Positions 15,728 through 24,535 of a stretch of DNA of 60,889 nucleotides are shown piece by piece (the first letter of the stretch is position 1; each line of letters starts with the position of its first letter). The notes below the pieces were generated by a model. The model was not told the origin of the DNA, did not search any database, and worked only from the letters and a program-made list of their open reading frames with translations. The DNA lies in the NCBI GenBank assembly GCA_045636065.1, contig JAZTWW010000054.1, forward strand, positions 1-60,889, given 5' to 3'. Source of the DNA: RGIG5050 sp045636065. Its GTDB lineage: Bacteria > Verrucomicrobiota > Kiritimatiellia > RFP12 > UBA1067. A program made the position numbers and the translations under genes.

Positions 15728-16153
15728 TCAGTCCACGACTTCGATGCCCATGTTGCGGGCCGTGCCGGCGATCATGCGCATCGCAGCCTCTTCGTCCGCA
15801 GTGTTGAGGTCGGCCTTCTTGGCCTCGAAGATCGCCTTCAAATCGGCCTTCGTGACCTTTCCGACCTTGTTCTTGTTAGGAACGCCAGAGCCCTTCGCGA
15901 TGCCGGCGGCCTTCTTGAGGAGAACCGACGCGGGCGGCGACTTGAACTGCAGCGAGAAGCTGCGATCCTGGTAAACCGTGATGATGACCGGAATGACCAG
16001 CCCGGCCTGCTTCTGGGTCTTTGCGTTGAACTCCTTGCAGAACTGCATGATGTTCACACCCTGCGCACCGAGCGCAGGACCGACCGGCGGCGCCGGATTC
16101 GCGGCTCCCGCCGGAATCTGAAGCTTGATGACGCCTTTTACTTTCTTCGCCAT
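15728..16153 (-). CDS. rplK: Ribosomal protein uL11
   Basis: A 141-residue protein of standard length. The N-terminal domain has the proline-rich PAGAANPAPPVGPALGAQGVN that binds the factor-binding region, and the C-terminal RNA-binding domain ends in IAGTARNMGIEV. It is preceded by a 73-base intergenic leader rich in short GC stems, a plausible site for L1 feedback, although no clear mimic of the 23S L1 site could be drawn. Confidence 0.97.
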   Translation of the reverse strand: MAKKVKGVIKLQIPAGAANPAPPVGPALGAQGVNIMQFCKEFNAKTQKQAGLVIPVIITVYQDRSFSLQFKSPPASVLLKKAAGIAKGSGVPNKNKVGKVTKADLKAIFEAKKADLNTADEEAAMRMIAGTARNMGIEVVD

Positions 16154-16226
16154 TTTATGCCTCTACTCGTTGACGGCTGACCTCCCGGCATCCCACCCGG
16201 TGCAGACGGCCCGCCTACCTGGCGCC

Positions 16227-16847
16227 TCAAGCCTGCGGATCGGCGGCCAGCTCTTCCTGGCTCACCTTCTCCAGCTGGTAGCTTTCGACGTCGACAGGGA
16301 CCTTGCGGTTGAAGACGGAAACTTCGACCTTGAGCTTGCCCCTGTCGGGATCGACCATGGAGACGACGCCCGTCAAACCCATGAACGGACCGTCGTTTAC
16401 CTTCACCGTCTCGCCGACGGCAAAATCTATCTTGATCGCGGGCTTCTTGTCCTCGGCAGCCGCGGAGGGCTTGCTGGAGAGGATAGCCTCGACCTCGCTC
16501 GGCTTGAGGGGGATCGGATGCTCGCGGTCTCCGCCCACAAAACCGATCAGTCCCGGCGTCGAGCGCAGGAACTGCCAAACGTTCTCGTAAACCTTCTTCT
16601 TGCCCTTTTCGTCGAGACCCGCCTCATCATTGTAGAGCGCGATCTCGCACAGAAGGTATCCAGGGAAGAACTTCCTGTTTATTACGCGGGTTTTACCGTC
16701 CTTCTTGACGGTAACCTTCTCCATCGGCATTATGCACTCGCCGATGTAATCGCCCATGCTTTCGATCTTTGCACGGGCGATTATCTGCTTCTGGGTCTTC
16801 TGCTCCTGACCCGTGAGCGTATGGAGGACGTACCATTCCTTCTTCAT
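16227..16847 (-). CDS. nusG: Transcription elongation/antitermination factor NusG
   Basis: A 206-residue protein. The NGN domain begins at MKKEWYVLHTLTGQEQK, and the C-terminal KOW domain has FAVGETVKVNDGPFMGLTGVV. An acidic, lysine-rich insertion lies between them (SKPSAAAEDKKPAIK). ATG 16847 is chosen over an upstream in-frame start because it makes an ATGA overlap with secE and gives the family N-terminus. NusG binds RNA polymerase and couples it to Rho or to the ribosome via S10. Confidence 0.96.
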   Translation of the reverse strand: MKKEWYVLHTLTGQEQKTQKQIIARAKIESMGDYIGECIMPMEKVTVKKDGKTRVINRKFFPGYLLCEIALYNDEAGLDEKGKKKVYENVWQFLRSTPGLIGFVGGDREHPIPLKPSEVEAILSSKPSAAAEDKKPAIKIDFAVGETVKVNDGPFMGLTGVVSMVDPDRGKLKVEVSVFNRKVPVDVESYQLEKVSQEELAADPQA

Positions 16848-17062
16848 TGCACGGGACCTTCCATCACGCCCCAATGGACCACTTCGATGGCCTTTTCAAT
16901 GACCCAGTCGTAGACGAGCGTGGTCAGAGCAAGAATGACGATGAACGAAATGACGACGACCGTGGAATCATAGAGCTCGCGCTTGCCAGGCCACGTGACA
17001 CGCTTGGCCTCGCCCTTCACCTCGCCAAGGTACGTCTTGGTCTTCTTGAAAAATTCCTTCAT
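16844..17062 (-). CDS. secE: Protein translocase subunit SecE
   Basis: A 72-residue protein with the single-helix SecE build: an amphipathic N-terminal part FFKKTKTYLGEVKGEAKRVTWP, whose KRVTWP is the family signature, followed by one transmembrane helix (about 34-55). It forms the SecYEG channel with SecY and SecG. It lies between tRNA-Trp and nusG, the order seen in many bacteria. Confidence 0.96.
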   Translation of the reverse strand: MKEFFKKTKTYLGEVKGEAKRVTWPGKRELYDSTVVVISFIVILALTTLVYDWVIEKAIEVVHWGVMEGPVQ

Positions 17063-17079
17063 CGCTTCCTCAAAACATT

Positions 17080-17153
17080 TGGCAGGGAAAGAGGGAATCG
17101 AACCCCCATAGGCGGTTTTGGAGACCGCTGCACTGCCATTGTGCTATTTCCCT
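17080..17153 (-). tRNA. tRNA-Trp (CCA anticodon)
   Basis: A 74-nt cloverleaf including an encoded 3' CCA (17080-17082). The acceptor stem AGGGAAA pairs with TTTCCCT, the discriminator is G, and the anticodon loop CTCCAAA gives anticodon CCA at 17119-17121. It lies between rpmG and secE. Confidence 0.95.
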
Positions 17154-17167
17154 AACCTGAAAGAGCC

Positions 17168-17320
17168 TTACTTAACCTCTTTGTGCACCGTATGCTTACG
17201 ATCGAACGGGCAGTATTTCGTCTTCTCGACGCGCTCGGTCATCGTACGCTTGTTGCGGGTCGTCGTATAGTTGCGACGCTTGCACTCTGTGCACGCCAAT
17301 ATAGCCAATTCGCGGGGCAT
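17168..17320 (-). CDS. rpmG: Ribosomal protein bL33
   Basis: A 50-residue protein starting MPRELAILACTECKRRNYTT and ending DRKHTVHKEVK. The first pair of zinc cysteines is present in CTEC, but the second site has only one cysteine (KYCPFDRKH), with D and H nearby. The zinc ribbon is therefore changed at the usual CxxC, as in some other L33 proteins. It lies between tuf and tRNA-Trp, matching the common tuf, rpmG, secE, nusG order. Confidence 0.93.
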   Translation of the reverse strand: MPRELAILACTECKRRNYTTTRNKRTMTERVEKTKYCPFDRKHTVHKEVK

Positions 17321-17356
17321 TTTACCAAATCCTTCCGTCAAACGCAAGTGAAATCT

Positions 17357-17423
17357 TGCCCGTTCCCTCTTTTTTCCGCCCCCGGCCGGCCACGGGGCGT
17401 GGCCGGGAGCCGGGGAACGGGCA
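17357..17423 (-). repeat. Nested hairpin between tuf and rpmG
   Basis: Outer arms of 11 perfect bases (17357-17367 with 17413-17423, core GCCCGTTCCC) enclose a second perfect stem of nine bases (17386-17394 with 17398-17406, CCGGCCACG) with a 3-base loop. No T-run follows on the minus strand. It lies directly downstream of the tuf stop and would fold into a long structured RNA element between tuf and rpmG. Confidence 0.8.
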
Positions 17424-17445
17424 TCTCACAGGAGACGTTCGACTA

Positions 17446-18657
<1,212 letters not shown>

Positions 18658-18705
18658 TTTGATGACTCCTGTGAGTTTGTTCTTCTTCATCTCCTCCCGC
18701 GCAAA

Positions 18706-18781
18706 TGGAGCCACCTAGCGGAATCGAACCGCCGACCTCATCCTTACCAAGGATGTGCTCTACCTACTGAGCTAAAGTGGC
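18706..18781 (-). tRNA. tRNA-Thr (GGT anticodon)
   Basis: A 76-nt cloverleaf including encoded CCA (18706-18708). The acceptor GCCACTT pairs with AGGTGGC, the discriminator is T, and the anticodon loop TTGGTAA gives GGT. It is the first product of the unit driven by the promoter at 18805-18833, ahead of tuf. Confidence 0.95.
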
Positions 18782-18804
18782 CTCTTCTGAGCAGAAGTCC
18801 GTCT

Positions 18805-18833
18805 AGTATACCATATTTTCTCCGCGATTGCAA
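18805..18833 (-). promoter_or_regulatory. Promoter of the tRNA-Thr/tuf operon
   Basis: Minus strand: -35 TTGCAA (18828-18833), 17-base spacer ending TATGG, -10 TATACT (18805-18810). The transcription start would fall about 17 bases before the tRNA. It is back to back with the fmt promoter. Confidence 0.8.
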
Positions 18834-18850
18834 GCGCGTTTTTGCGCCCT

Positions 18851-18879
18851 TTGCATAAGAGGCGATTTTATGGTATAAT
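18851..18879 (+). promoter_or_regulatory. Promoter of fmt
   Basis: Plus strand: -35 TTGCAT (18851-18856), 17-base spacer ending TATGG, consensus -10 TATAAT (18874-18879). The leader is about 35 bases and holds GAGGTG ahead of the fmt ATG. Confidence 0.8.
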
Positions 18880-18920
18880 GTGCGCGTACGTAAAACAGGA
18901 AGACGAGGTGTACATTCAGC

Positions 18921-19892
18921 ATGCGAATAGTGTTTATGGGTTCTTCTGACGCATCGGCGATGTGTCTTAGAGGTATATTGAGGCTCCCGACGCTCGATGT
19001 CGTGGGGGTCGTCACGCAGCCCGACCGCCCTGCCGGGCGCGGGCGCGAGCTTTCGCCGTGCCCGTGCCGCGCGTATGCGACGAAGCGCGGCATCAACGCC
19101 TGCATCACCCCTGAGAACGTAAACGTCCCGGAGGTACTCGACCAGATACGCGCATGGAAGCCGGACTGCATTGTCGTCGTGGCGTTCGGCCAGTTCCTGA
19201 AGCGCGACATCCTGGAGCTGCCGCGCTTCGGATGCGTCAACTGCCATTTCTCGCTCCTTCCCAAGTACAGAGGCGCGAGCCCCGTGACGGAGGCGATCCT
19301 CAACGGCGACCAGCTTACCGGCGTAAGCATAATAAAGATGGGCCTCGGCATGGACGACGGCCCGATCCTCTACAGGAACTTCGAGCCGATATACCAGGAC
19401 GACAACGGCGAGACTCTCATGGACAGGCTTGCGATCGCAGGCGGCGTCGCCCTCGGCAAGACATTGAAGCTCATGGCAAGCGGCAAGCTTCCGCCGCCGA
19501 TACCGCAGGTGGAGGACGAGGCCACTTTCGCGCGCAAGCACAAGAAGACGGACGGTCTTATCGACTGGAGCCAGAGCGCCGCCACCATCGAGCGCAGGCT
19601 CAGGGCCTTTACGCCGTGGCCCGGCGCATACACATTCCTTCCGTCAAGATTCCGCAAGAAGGATACGGGAAGGCTCGTCATCGTCGGCGTCGAGTTCATA
19701 AACATGGACGAGCGCTGGCGCGCGGAGCTCCCGGGGACCGTTCTTGCCGTGACGCCGCGCGGCCCCATAGTCCGCACGGGCGACAAGGCCCTTCTCCTTT
19801 CGGCCGTGAAGCCGGAGGGCAAGGGCATGATGTCCGGCGGCGCGTTCCTCCGCGGGAGGAACCTCGAACCGCTCAAGGACATGCTCGGCTGA
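18921..19892 (+). CDS. fmt: Methionyl-tRNA formyltransferase
   Basis: A 323-residue enzyme of usual length. The N-terminal Rossmann-like formyltransferase domain has the catalytic motif NCHFSLLPKYRGASP near residues 108-122 and the later GVSIIKMGLGMDDGPIL. The C-terminal domain carries FTPWPGAYTFL, which binds the tRNA acceptor stem. It formylates Met-tRNA for initiation using 10-formyl-tetrahydrofolate. It is a lone plus-strand gene with its own promoter, convergent with glnN. The usual partner def is not adjacent. Confidence 0.96.
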   Translation: MRIVFMGSSDASAMCLRGILRLPTLDVVGVVTQPDRPAGRGRELSPCPCRAYATKRGINACITPENVNVPEVLDQIRAWKPDCIVVVAFGQFLKRDILELPRFGCVNCHFSLLPKYRGASPVTEAILNGDQLTGVSIIKMGLGMDDGPILYRNFEPIYQDDNGETLMDRLAIAGGVALGKTLKLMASGKLPPPIPQVEDEATFARKHKKTDGLIDWSQSAATIERRLRAFTPWPGAYTFLPSRFRKKDTGRLVIVGVEFINMDERWRAELPGTVLAVTPRGPIVRTGDKALLLSAVKPEGKGMMSGGAFLRGRNLEPLKDMLG

Positions 19893-19912
19893 CGCCCCGC
19901 AAATAGCGTCAG
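19889..19912. terminator. Possible weak bidirectional hairpin between fmt and glnN
   Basis: A 7-bp perfect inverted repeat, CTGACGC/GCGTCAG, with a 10-base loop spans the two convergent stop codons. There is no T-run on either side, so termination by it is uncertain. Confidence 0.3.
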
Positions 19913-22041
19913 TACAGGAAGAGCATCTCGCGGTATTTAGGGAGGGGCCAGCGTTCGTCGGCGACGCGCCTTTCAAGTGCGTCAACGGTCTCGCGCAGAT
20001 CAGCCATCGCCTTGATGACGGCATCGGCGGGTCCGCCCATCGCAGAGGAGAGGCTCGCAAGGCACGCCTTGAGAGAATCAAGCCCCGCACCCAGAGTCTC
20101 GACGTTCGCCTTGAGGGCATCCGTACCATTCACAATTCCGGCGGCTACCGCCTTGGTGTACGCGTCGAGGCTGTCCGAATACTCGGCCTTCACGGCGGGG
20201 AACACCATGGAGCCTGCCATGTCGAGAGCCATATTGGCCTCTATTGCGATCCTGCGGGCATAACCGTCCACCGCAATCTCGTAGCGGCTTTCAAGCTCGC
20301 GCCTGTTGAGGACTCCATACCTCTCGAAGAGGGCGACATTCTCCTCCTTGACGAGCGCCTTAACGGCATCGAGCGTCGTGCGCGCGTTGGGAAGCCCCCT
20401 TCTCGCAGCCTCCTTCTCCCACTCGTCCGTGTAGCCGTCGCCGTTGAAGAGAACGCGCTTGTGCTCCTTTATGAGATCCCTGAGGTGATCCTGCAGCATC
20501 TCGTGGAAGCGCTCCTTGGGGAACTTTTCAAGCGCATCGGCCATATTGTCGAACGCCTCGGCGACTATCGTGTTGAAGACGGTGCTCGCCGACGAGCAGC
20601 TCTGCTGGGAGCCGGGGGCGCGGAACTCGAACTTGTTGCCGGTGAAGGCGAAAGGCGAGGTCCTGTTGCGGTCGGTGGAATCCTTGGGGAGGGGCGGCAG
20701 CATGTCGGCGCCGATCTTCATCACGCCGCCGGAGGTGCTTTTCGCGTTGACGCCCTTTTCAAGCGACTCGATGACTGACGCGAGCTGATCTCCGAGATAG
20801 ATGGAGATTATCGCCGGCGGCGCCTCGTTCGCGCCAAGACGGTGGTCATTCGCTGCGGAGGCCACGGACGAGCGCAAAAGGTCGGCATGGTCGTCCACGG
20901 CGGCGATTATCGAGCAGAGGACCGTCAGGAACACAGCGTTGTCGCCAGGGTTGTCGCCAGGGTTAAGGAGGTTCTTCTTCCCGTAGCTTACGCTCCAGTT
21001 GTTGTGCTTTCCGCTTCCGTTGATGCCCGCGAAAGGCTTCTCGTGGAGAAGGCACACGAGACCATGGCGGTCGGCCACCTCCCTCAACGTCTCCATAACG
21101 AGCATGTTGTGGTCGCAGGCGAGGTTCACCGTCTCAAAGAGCGGCGCAAGCTCGAACTGCGCCGGCGCCACCTCGTTATGGCGCGTCTTCGCGGGGATCC
21201 CGAGTCTCCAAAGCTCCGTCTCCACCTCGTGCATGAAATCGAGTATGCGGCAGGGAATGGAGCCAAAGTAGTGGTCCTCAAGCTGCTGGTGCTTGGCGCT
21301 CGCCGCGCCGAAGAGCGTGCGTCCGCACTGGACGAGATCGGGCCTTGCGATGTAGAAGTTCTTGTCTATTAAGAAGTACTCCTGCTCTGCGCCTAGGGTG
21401 ATGTCTACATGCTCCTCGTTCATGCCAAAGCACTTCATGAGGCGGCGCGCGCTATTGGTAAGAGCCTGCATTGACCTAAGAAGAGGCGTCTTCTTGTCGA
21501 GTGCCTCGCCTGTATATGAGCAGAACGCCGTAGGTATGCAGAGCGTAGCGCCCGTACCGTGGCGGCGGATGAAGGCCGGCGATGTGGGGTCCCACGCCGT
21601 GTAGCCGCGCGCCTCGGCGGTGGAGCGGATGCCGCCCGAAGGGAAGCTCGACGCATCGGGCTCGCCGACAATGAGGTTCTTTCCGGAGAACGTCATTATC
21701 GGCTCGCCGCCCTCGAACTCTAGGAAGCTGTCGTGCTTCTCGGCGGTGACGCCGGTCAAAGGCTGGAACCAGTGGGTGAAGTGCGTGCAGCCCCTATCAA
21801 GCGCCCACTCCTTCATGGCGTGCGCAACGGCGCCTGCAATCGACGGATCGAGAGGTTCGCCCTTCTCAATCGTGGAGAGGAGCTTCTTGCAGATGTCCTT
21901 GGGGAGATACTGCTTCATCTTCCTTACGCTGAAGACGTCCTCGGCGTAGGGGACCTCCTGCACCTGCCCGGGAGGCATCGGCCTCGACGGCCTAAGCTTC
22001 GCAACGGACTTAACTCCTGCCATTCGCGCACGGTTGCTCAT
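19909..22041 (-). CDS. glnN: Glutamine synthetase type III
   Basis: A 710-residue enzyme, the length typical of GSIII (type I is about 450). Family stretches include HFTHWFQPLTG near 95, the GAEQEYFLID active-site glutamates near 233, ETELWRLGIPAKTRHNEVAPAQFELAP near 286, NGSGKHNNWS near 353 and the EFRAPGSQQS region near 470. It makes glutamine from glutamate, ammonia and ATP. ATG 22041 (MSNRARM) is chosen from the GGAAG ribosome binding site. It follows the DegT-family gene by 25 bases in an operon with citrate synthase and aconitase, joining 2-oxoglutarate supply with nitrogen assimilation. Confidence 0.93.
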   Translation of the reverse strand: MSNRARMAGVKSVAKLRPSRPMPPGQVQEVPYAEDVFSVRKMKQYLPKDICKKLLSTIEKGEPLDPSIAGAVAHAMKEWALDRGCTHFTHWFQPLTGVTAEKHDSFLEFEGGEPIMTFSGKNLIVGEPDASSFPSGGIRSTAEARGYTAWDPTSPAFIRRHGTGATLCIPTAFCSYTGEALDKKTPLLRSMQALTNSARRLMKCFGMNEEHVDITLGAEQEYFLIDKNFYIARPDLVQCGRTLFGAASAKHQQLEDHYFGSIPCRILDFMHEVETELWRLGIPAKTRHNEVAPAQFELAPLFETVNLACDHNMLVMETLREVADRHGLVCLLHEKPFAGINGSGKHNNWSVSYGKKNLLNPGDNPGDNAVFLTVLCSIIAAVDDHADLLRSSVASAANDHRLGANEAPPAIISIYLGDQLASVIESLEKGVNAKSTSGGVMKIGADMLPPLPKDSTDRNRTSPFAFTGNKFEFRAPGSQQSCSSASTVFNTIVAEAFDNMADALEKFPKERFHEMLQDHLRDLIKEHKRVLFNGDGYTDEWEKEAARRGLPNARTTLDAVKALVKEENVALFERYGVLNRRELESRYEIAVDGYARRIAIEANMALDMAGSMVFPAVKAEYSDSLDAYTKAVAAGIVNGTDALKANVETLGAGLDSLKACLASLSSAMGGPADAVIKAMADLRETVDALERRVADERWPLPKYREMLFLY

Positions 22042-22066
22042 TTCCCACTTCCTTTGCTTTTTAGAT

Positions 22067-23170
22067 TCACTTGAGCGCCCCGGCAATCCTGCCGAAATCG
22101 CCATCATCGAGGCCTGCACCGCTGGGCATGCATACGCCCCTTCTGAAAAGATCCTCCGCCACTGCACCGCCGAAGACCTTTTCGCCCTCGAACACCTTCT
22201 GCATGTGCATCGGCTTCCATACCGGCCTCGCCTCGATGGACGCGGCCTCAAGCCGCCTCAGCACTTCGTCCCGCGTCTCCATGTCGGGGAACTCGACGAC
22301 GCTCAGCCAATGCGAGGGCGTTACATCCTTTCCGCACGGGAAGAAGGACGAACCTGCGAAAAGCCCCTCGCCGGCGGCGACAAGCCCCTTGTAGAACGTG
22401 TACGCGCGGTACTTCGCCTTGAGGATGCGCTTCATCTTCTCAAGCTGCGCGATCCCTACCGCCGCAAGGATGTTCGACATCCTGTAGTTGGAGCCGACCT
22501 CGCGGTGCTCGTACCATATGGCATTCTCGCGGCTCTGCTGCGCCCTCTTGCGCGCACGCCCGACAAGCTCCGCATCGTGCGAAAGGACGGCCCCGCCCCC
22601 CGACGTGGTGATGATCTTGTTCCCGTTGAAGCTGTATACGCCTGCAATCCCCGCGTCGCCTGCCTCGCGCCCCCTGTACTTTGCGCCCATCGATTCGGCC
22701 GCATCCACGATAAGCGGCACGCCGTGGCGCTCGCAGACAGCCGAGATGGCGTCGTAGTCGCAGCACTGGCCGTATATGTCGGCCGCGACGACGCACTTCG
22801 CGCGGCACGATGAAAGCGCCTCGTCGAGGAGCCCGGGATCCATCGTCCCGGTGGCCGGGTCGCTGTCGACGAAAACGGGCCTTGCGCCCCTGTGGACGGC
22901 CGGGCCGACCGTCGCGATGAACGTGAGATCGCTCGAAACCACAACGTCCCCGCGCCCAACGCCAAGCTCCATCATGAGAAGGTCAATGGCGCCCGTGCCG
23001 CTTGAGACGGCGGCCGCCTCCATCCCGGAGAACTGCGCGAGCTTGCGCTCGAACTCGTCAACCATCGGCCCGCACGGGGCGATGTAGCCGCTGTCGAAAG
23101 CCCTTTTTACGGCTTCCCGCTCGCGCGAATCGACCCACGGGGGCGACAGGAATATGCGTTTCATTGCCAT
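22067..23170 (-). CDS. DegT/DnrJ/EryC1/StrS family sugar aminotransferase
   Basis: A 367-residue PLP enzyme. Motifs include the N-terminal DSGYIAPCGPMVDEFE, SSGTGAIDLLM, DAAESMGAKYRG and the lysine site FNGNKIITTSGGG (the K forms the internal aldimine). The family uses glutamate or glutamine to aminate 3- or 4-keto nucleotide sugars for lipopolysaccharide, glycan or capsule building. Its fit with PglE/WecE-like members is good but the substrate is unknown. It lies 15 bases after citrate synthase and before glnN. No other nucleotide-sugar gene adjoins it, which is odd for this family. Confidence 0.85.
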   Translation of the reverse strand: MAMKRIFLSPPWVDSREREAVKRAFDSGYIAPCGPMVDEFERKLAQFSGMEAAAVSSGTGAIDLLMMELGVGRGDVVVSSDLTFIATVGPAVHRGARPVFVDSDPATGTMDPGLLDEALSSCRAKCVVAADIYGQCCDYDAISAVCERHGVPLIVDAAESMGAKYRGREAGDAGIAGVYSFNGNKIITTSGGGAVLSHDAELVGRARKRAQQSRENAIWYEHREVGSNYRMSNILAAVGIAQLEKMKRILKAKYRAYTFYKGLVAAGEGLFAGSSFFPCGKDVTPSHWLSVVEFPDMETRDEVLRRLEAASIEARPVWKPMHMQKVFEGEKVFGGAVAEDLFRRGVCMPSGAGLDDGDFGRIAGALK

Positions 23171-23185
23171 GGCATCACCTTGACC

Positions 23186-24535
23186 TCAACCCCTCTCGGC
23201 GATCTTCGTGTACGGATGGCGCTTGAAAATGGGCTTGTACGCAGGACGGATTATCGGGCCTGCGTTCGTAAGCTCCTCCATCCTGTGCGCGCACCAGCCC
23301 ACCACGCGCCCCACCGCAAAGAGGGGCGTGTAGAGGTCCTTGGGTATATCGAGCATGTCGTAGACGAAGCCGCTGAAAAGGTCGACATTGGCGCAGATGT
23401 TCTCAGCCGTGGAGTGGAACTTCTTTATGGCATCTGGGCCGCGCCTCTCCACCTGCAGGTAGAGGTTAAACTCGTCTGAACGGCCCTTCTCCGCCGCGAG
23501 CTTCATCGCCTTGTCCCTCAAAAGCATCGCACGGGGGTCGCTTATCGTATAGACGGCATGACCGAGGCCGTATATAAGGCCTGTTCCGTCGCCTGCCTGC
23601 TTTTCGGCGATGCGCTCAAGGTAGGCCGAAATCTCGTCATTGTCCTTCCAGTCCTTGATGTTGCGCTTCATCTCATTCATCTGGCGCATCACCTTGAGGT
23701 TCGCTCCGCCGTGCCTTGCGCCCTTCAAGGAAAGGACGCTTGCCGCGATTGCGCTGTAGGTGTCAGTGTAGGACGAGGTCACGACATGCGTCGTAAAGCT
23801 TGAGTTGTTACCGCCGCCATGCTCTGCGTGGAGTATGAGCGCCAGATCGAGCGTGTCCGCCTCAAGCTGCGTGTACTTGCCGTTCTCGCGGATGAGAAGC
23901 AGGATGTTCTCGGCCGTGGACTTGAGAGGATCGGGGTAGCGGATCATAAGGCTCTGCCCCAGGTGGTAGTGGGCCTTTGCCTGATATGCGTATGCGGCAA
24001 TCGTCGGGAACTGGGCGATAAGCTCTATGGCCTGCCTCAAGTTCGTCTCTATGTCGAGAAGGTCGGGCGTAGTATCGTAGGTGTACGCCATCAGAACGGC
24101 GCGGGCTATGGAGTTCATTATGTCCTTGCCCGGCGAACGCATTATGCCGTTCTCCTTGAAGCCCTCGGGAAGGCGCCTATGCTCTGCAAGTATCCTGTTC
24201 CAGTTTTCAAGCTCCGCCTTGTTGGGTAGGCTTCCGAAAAGAAGCAGGTAGGCGCACTCCTCGAACCCGTGGCGGTTCTCACCGCGGCAGGCCATGACAA
24301 GCTCTTCTACATCGATGCCCCTATAGTACAGCTTGCCGGGGATGGCAGTCTTTTCGCCTTCGCTGACGACGTAACCATGCACGTTACCGATTGTCGTAAG
24401 GCCAACCAGAACGCCCGTACCGTCGCCGTTTCTGAGGCCGCGCTTGACGCTGTAGCGGTCGTAGAGCTTCCTGTCTATCGCATCGACACGCCTTACATCG
24501 GCGGCGCGAGCCTTGAGCCAGCCGGGGTTAATCAT
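23186..24535 (-). CDS. gltA: Citrate synthase
   Basis: A 449-residue enzyme of the longer citrate synthase type seen in clostridia and Bacteroidetes. Catalytic features are AEHGGGNNSSF (first histidine), KGARHGGAN (second histidine) and the later NVDLFSGFVYDML aspartate region. YRGIDVEELV stands near the N-terminus. It condenses oxaloacetate and acetyl-CoA. The frame is open upstream, but ATG 24535 gives the family start and an ATGA overlap with aconitase. Its co-transcription with aconitase and glnN, with no other cycle genes nearby, suggests an oxidative half-branch to 2-oxoglutarate. Confidence 0.94.
   Translation of the reverse strand: MINPGWLKARAADVRRVDAIDRKLYDRYSVKRGLRNGDGTGVLVGLTTIGNVHGYVVSEGEKTAIPGKLYYRGIDVEELVMACRGENRHGFEECAYLLLFGSLPNKAELENWNRILAEHRRLPEGFKENGIMRSPGKDIMNSIARAVLMAYTYDTTPDLLDIETNLRQAIELIAQFPTIAAYAYQAKAHYHLGQSLMIRYPDPLKSTAENILLLIRENGKYTQLEADTLDLALILHAEHGGGNNSSFTTHVVTSSYTDTYSAIAASVLSLKGARHGGANLKVMRQMNEMKRNIKDWKDNDEISAYLERIAEKQAGDGTGLIYGLGHAVYTISDPRAMLLRDKAMKLAAEKGRSDEFNLYLQVERRGPDAIKKFHSTAENICANVDLFSGFVYDMLDIPKDLYTPLFAVGRVVGWCAHRMEELTNAGPIIRPAYKPIFKRHPYTKIAERG

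Noticed and set aside
17357..17423. Rho-independent terminator after tuf
   Set aside because: Strong stems but no T-run, and rpmG, secE and nusG continue on the same strand.
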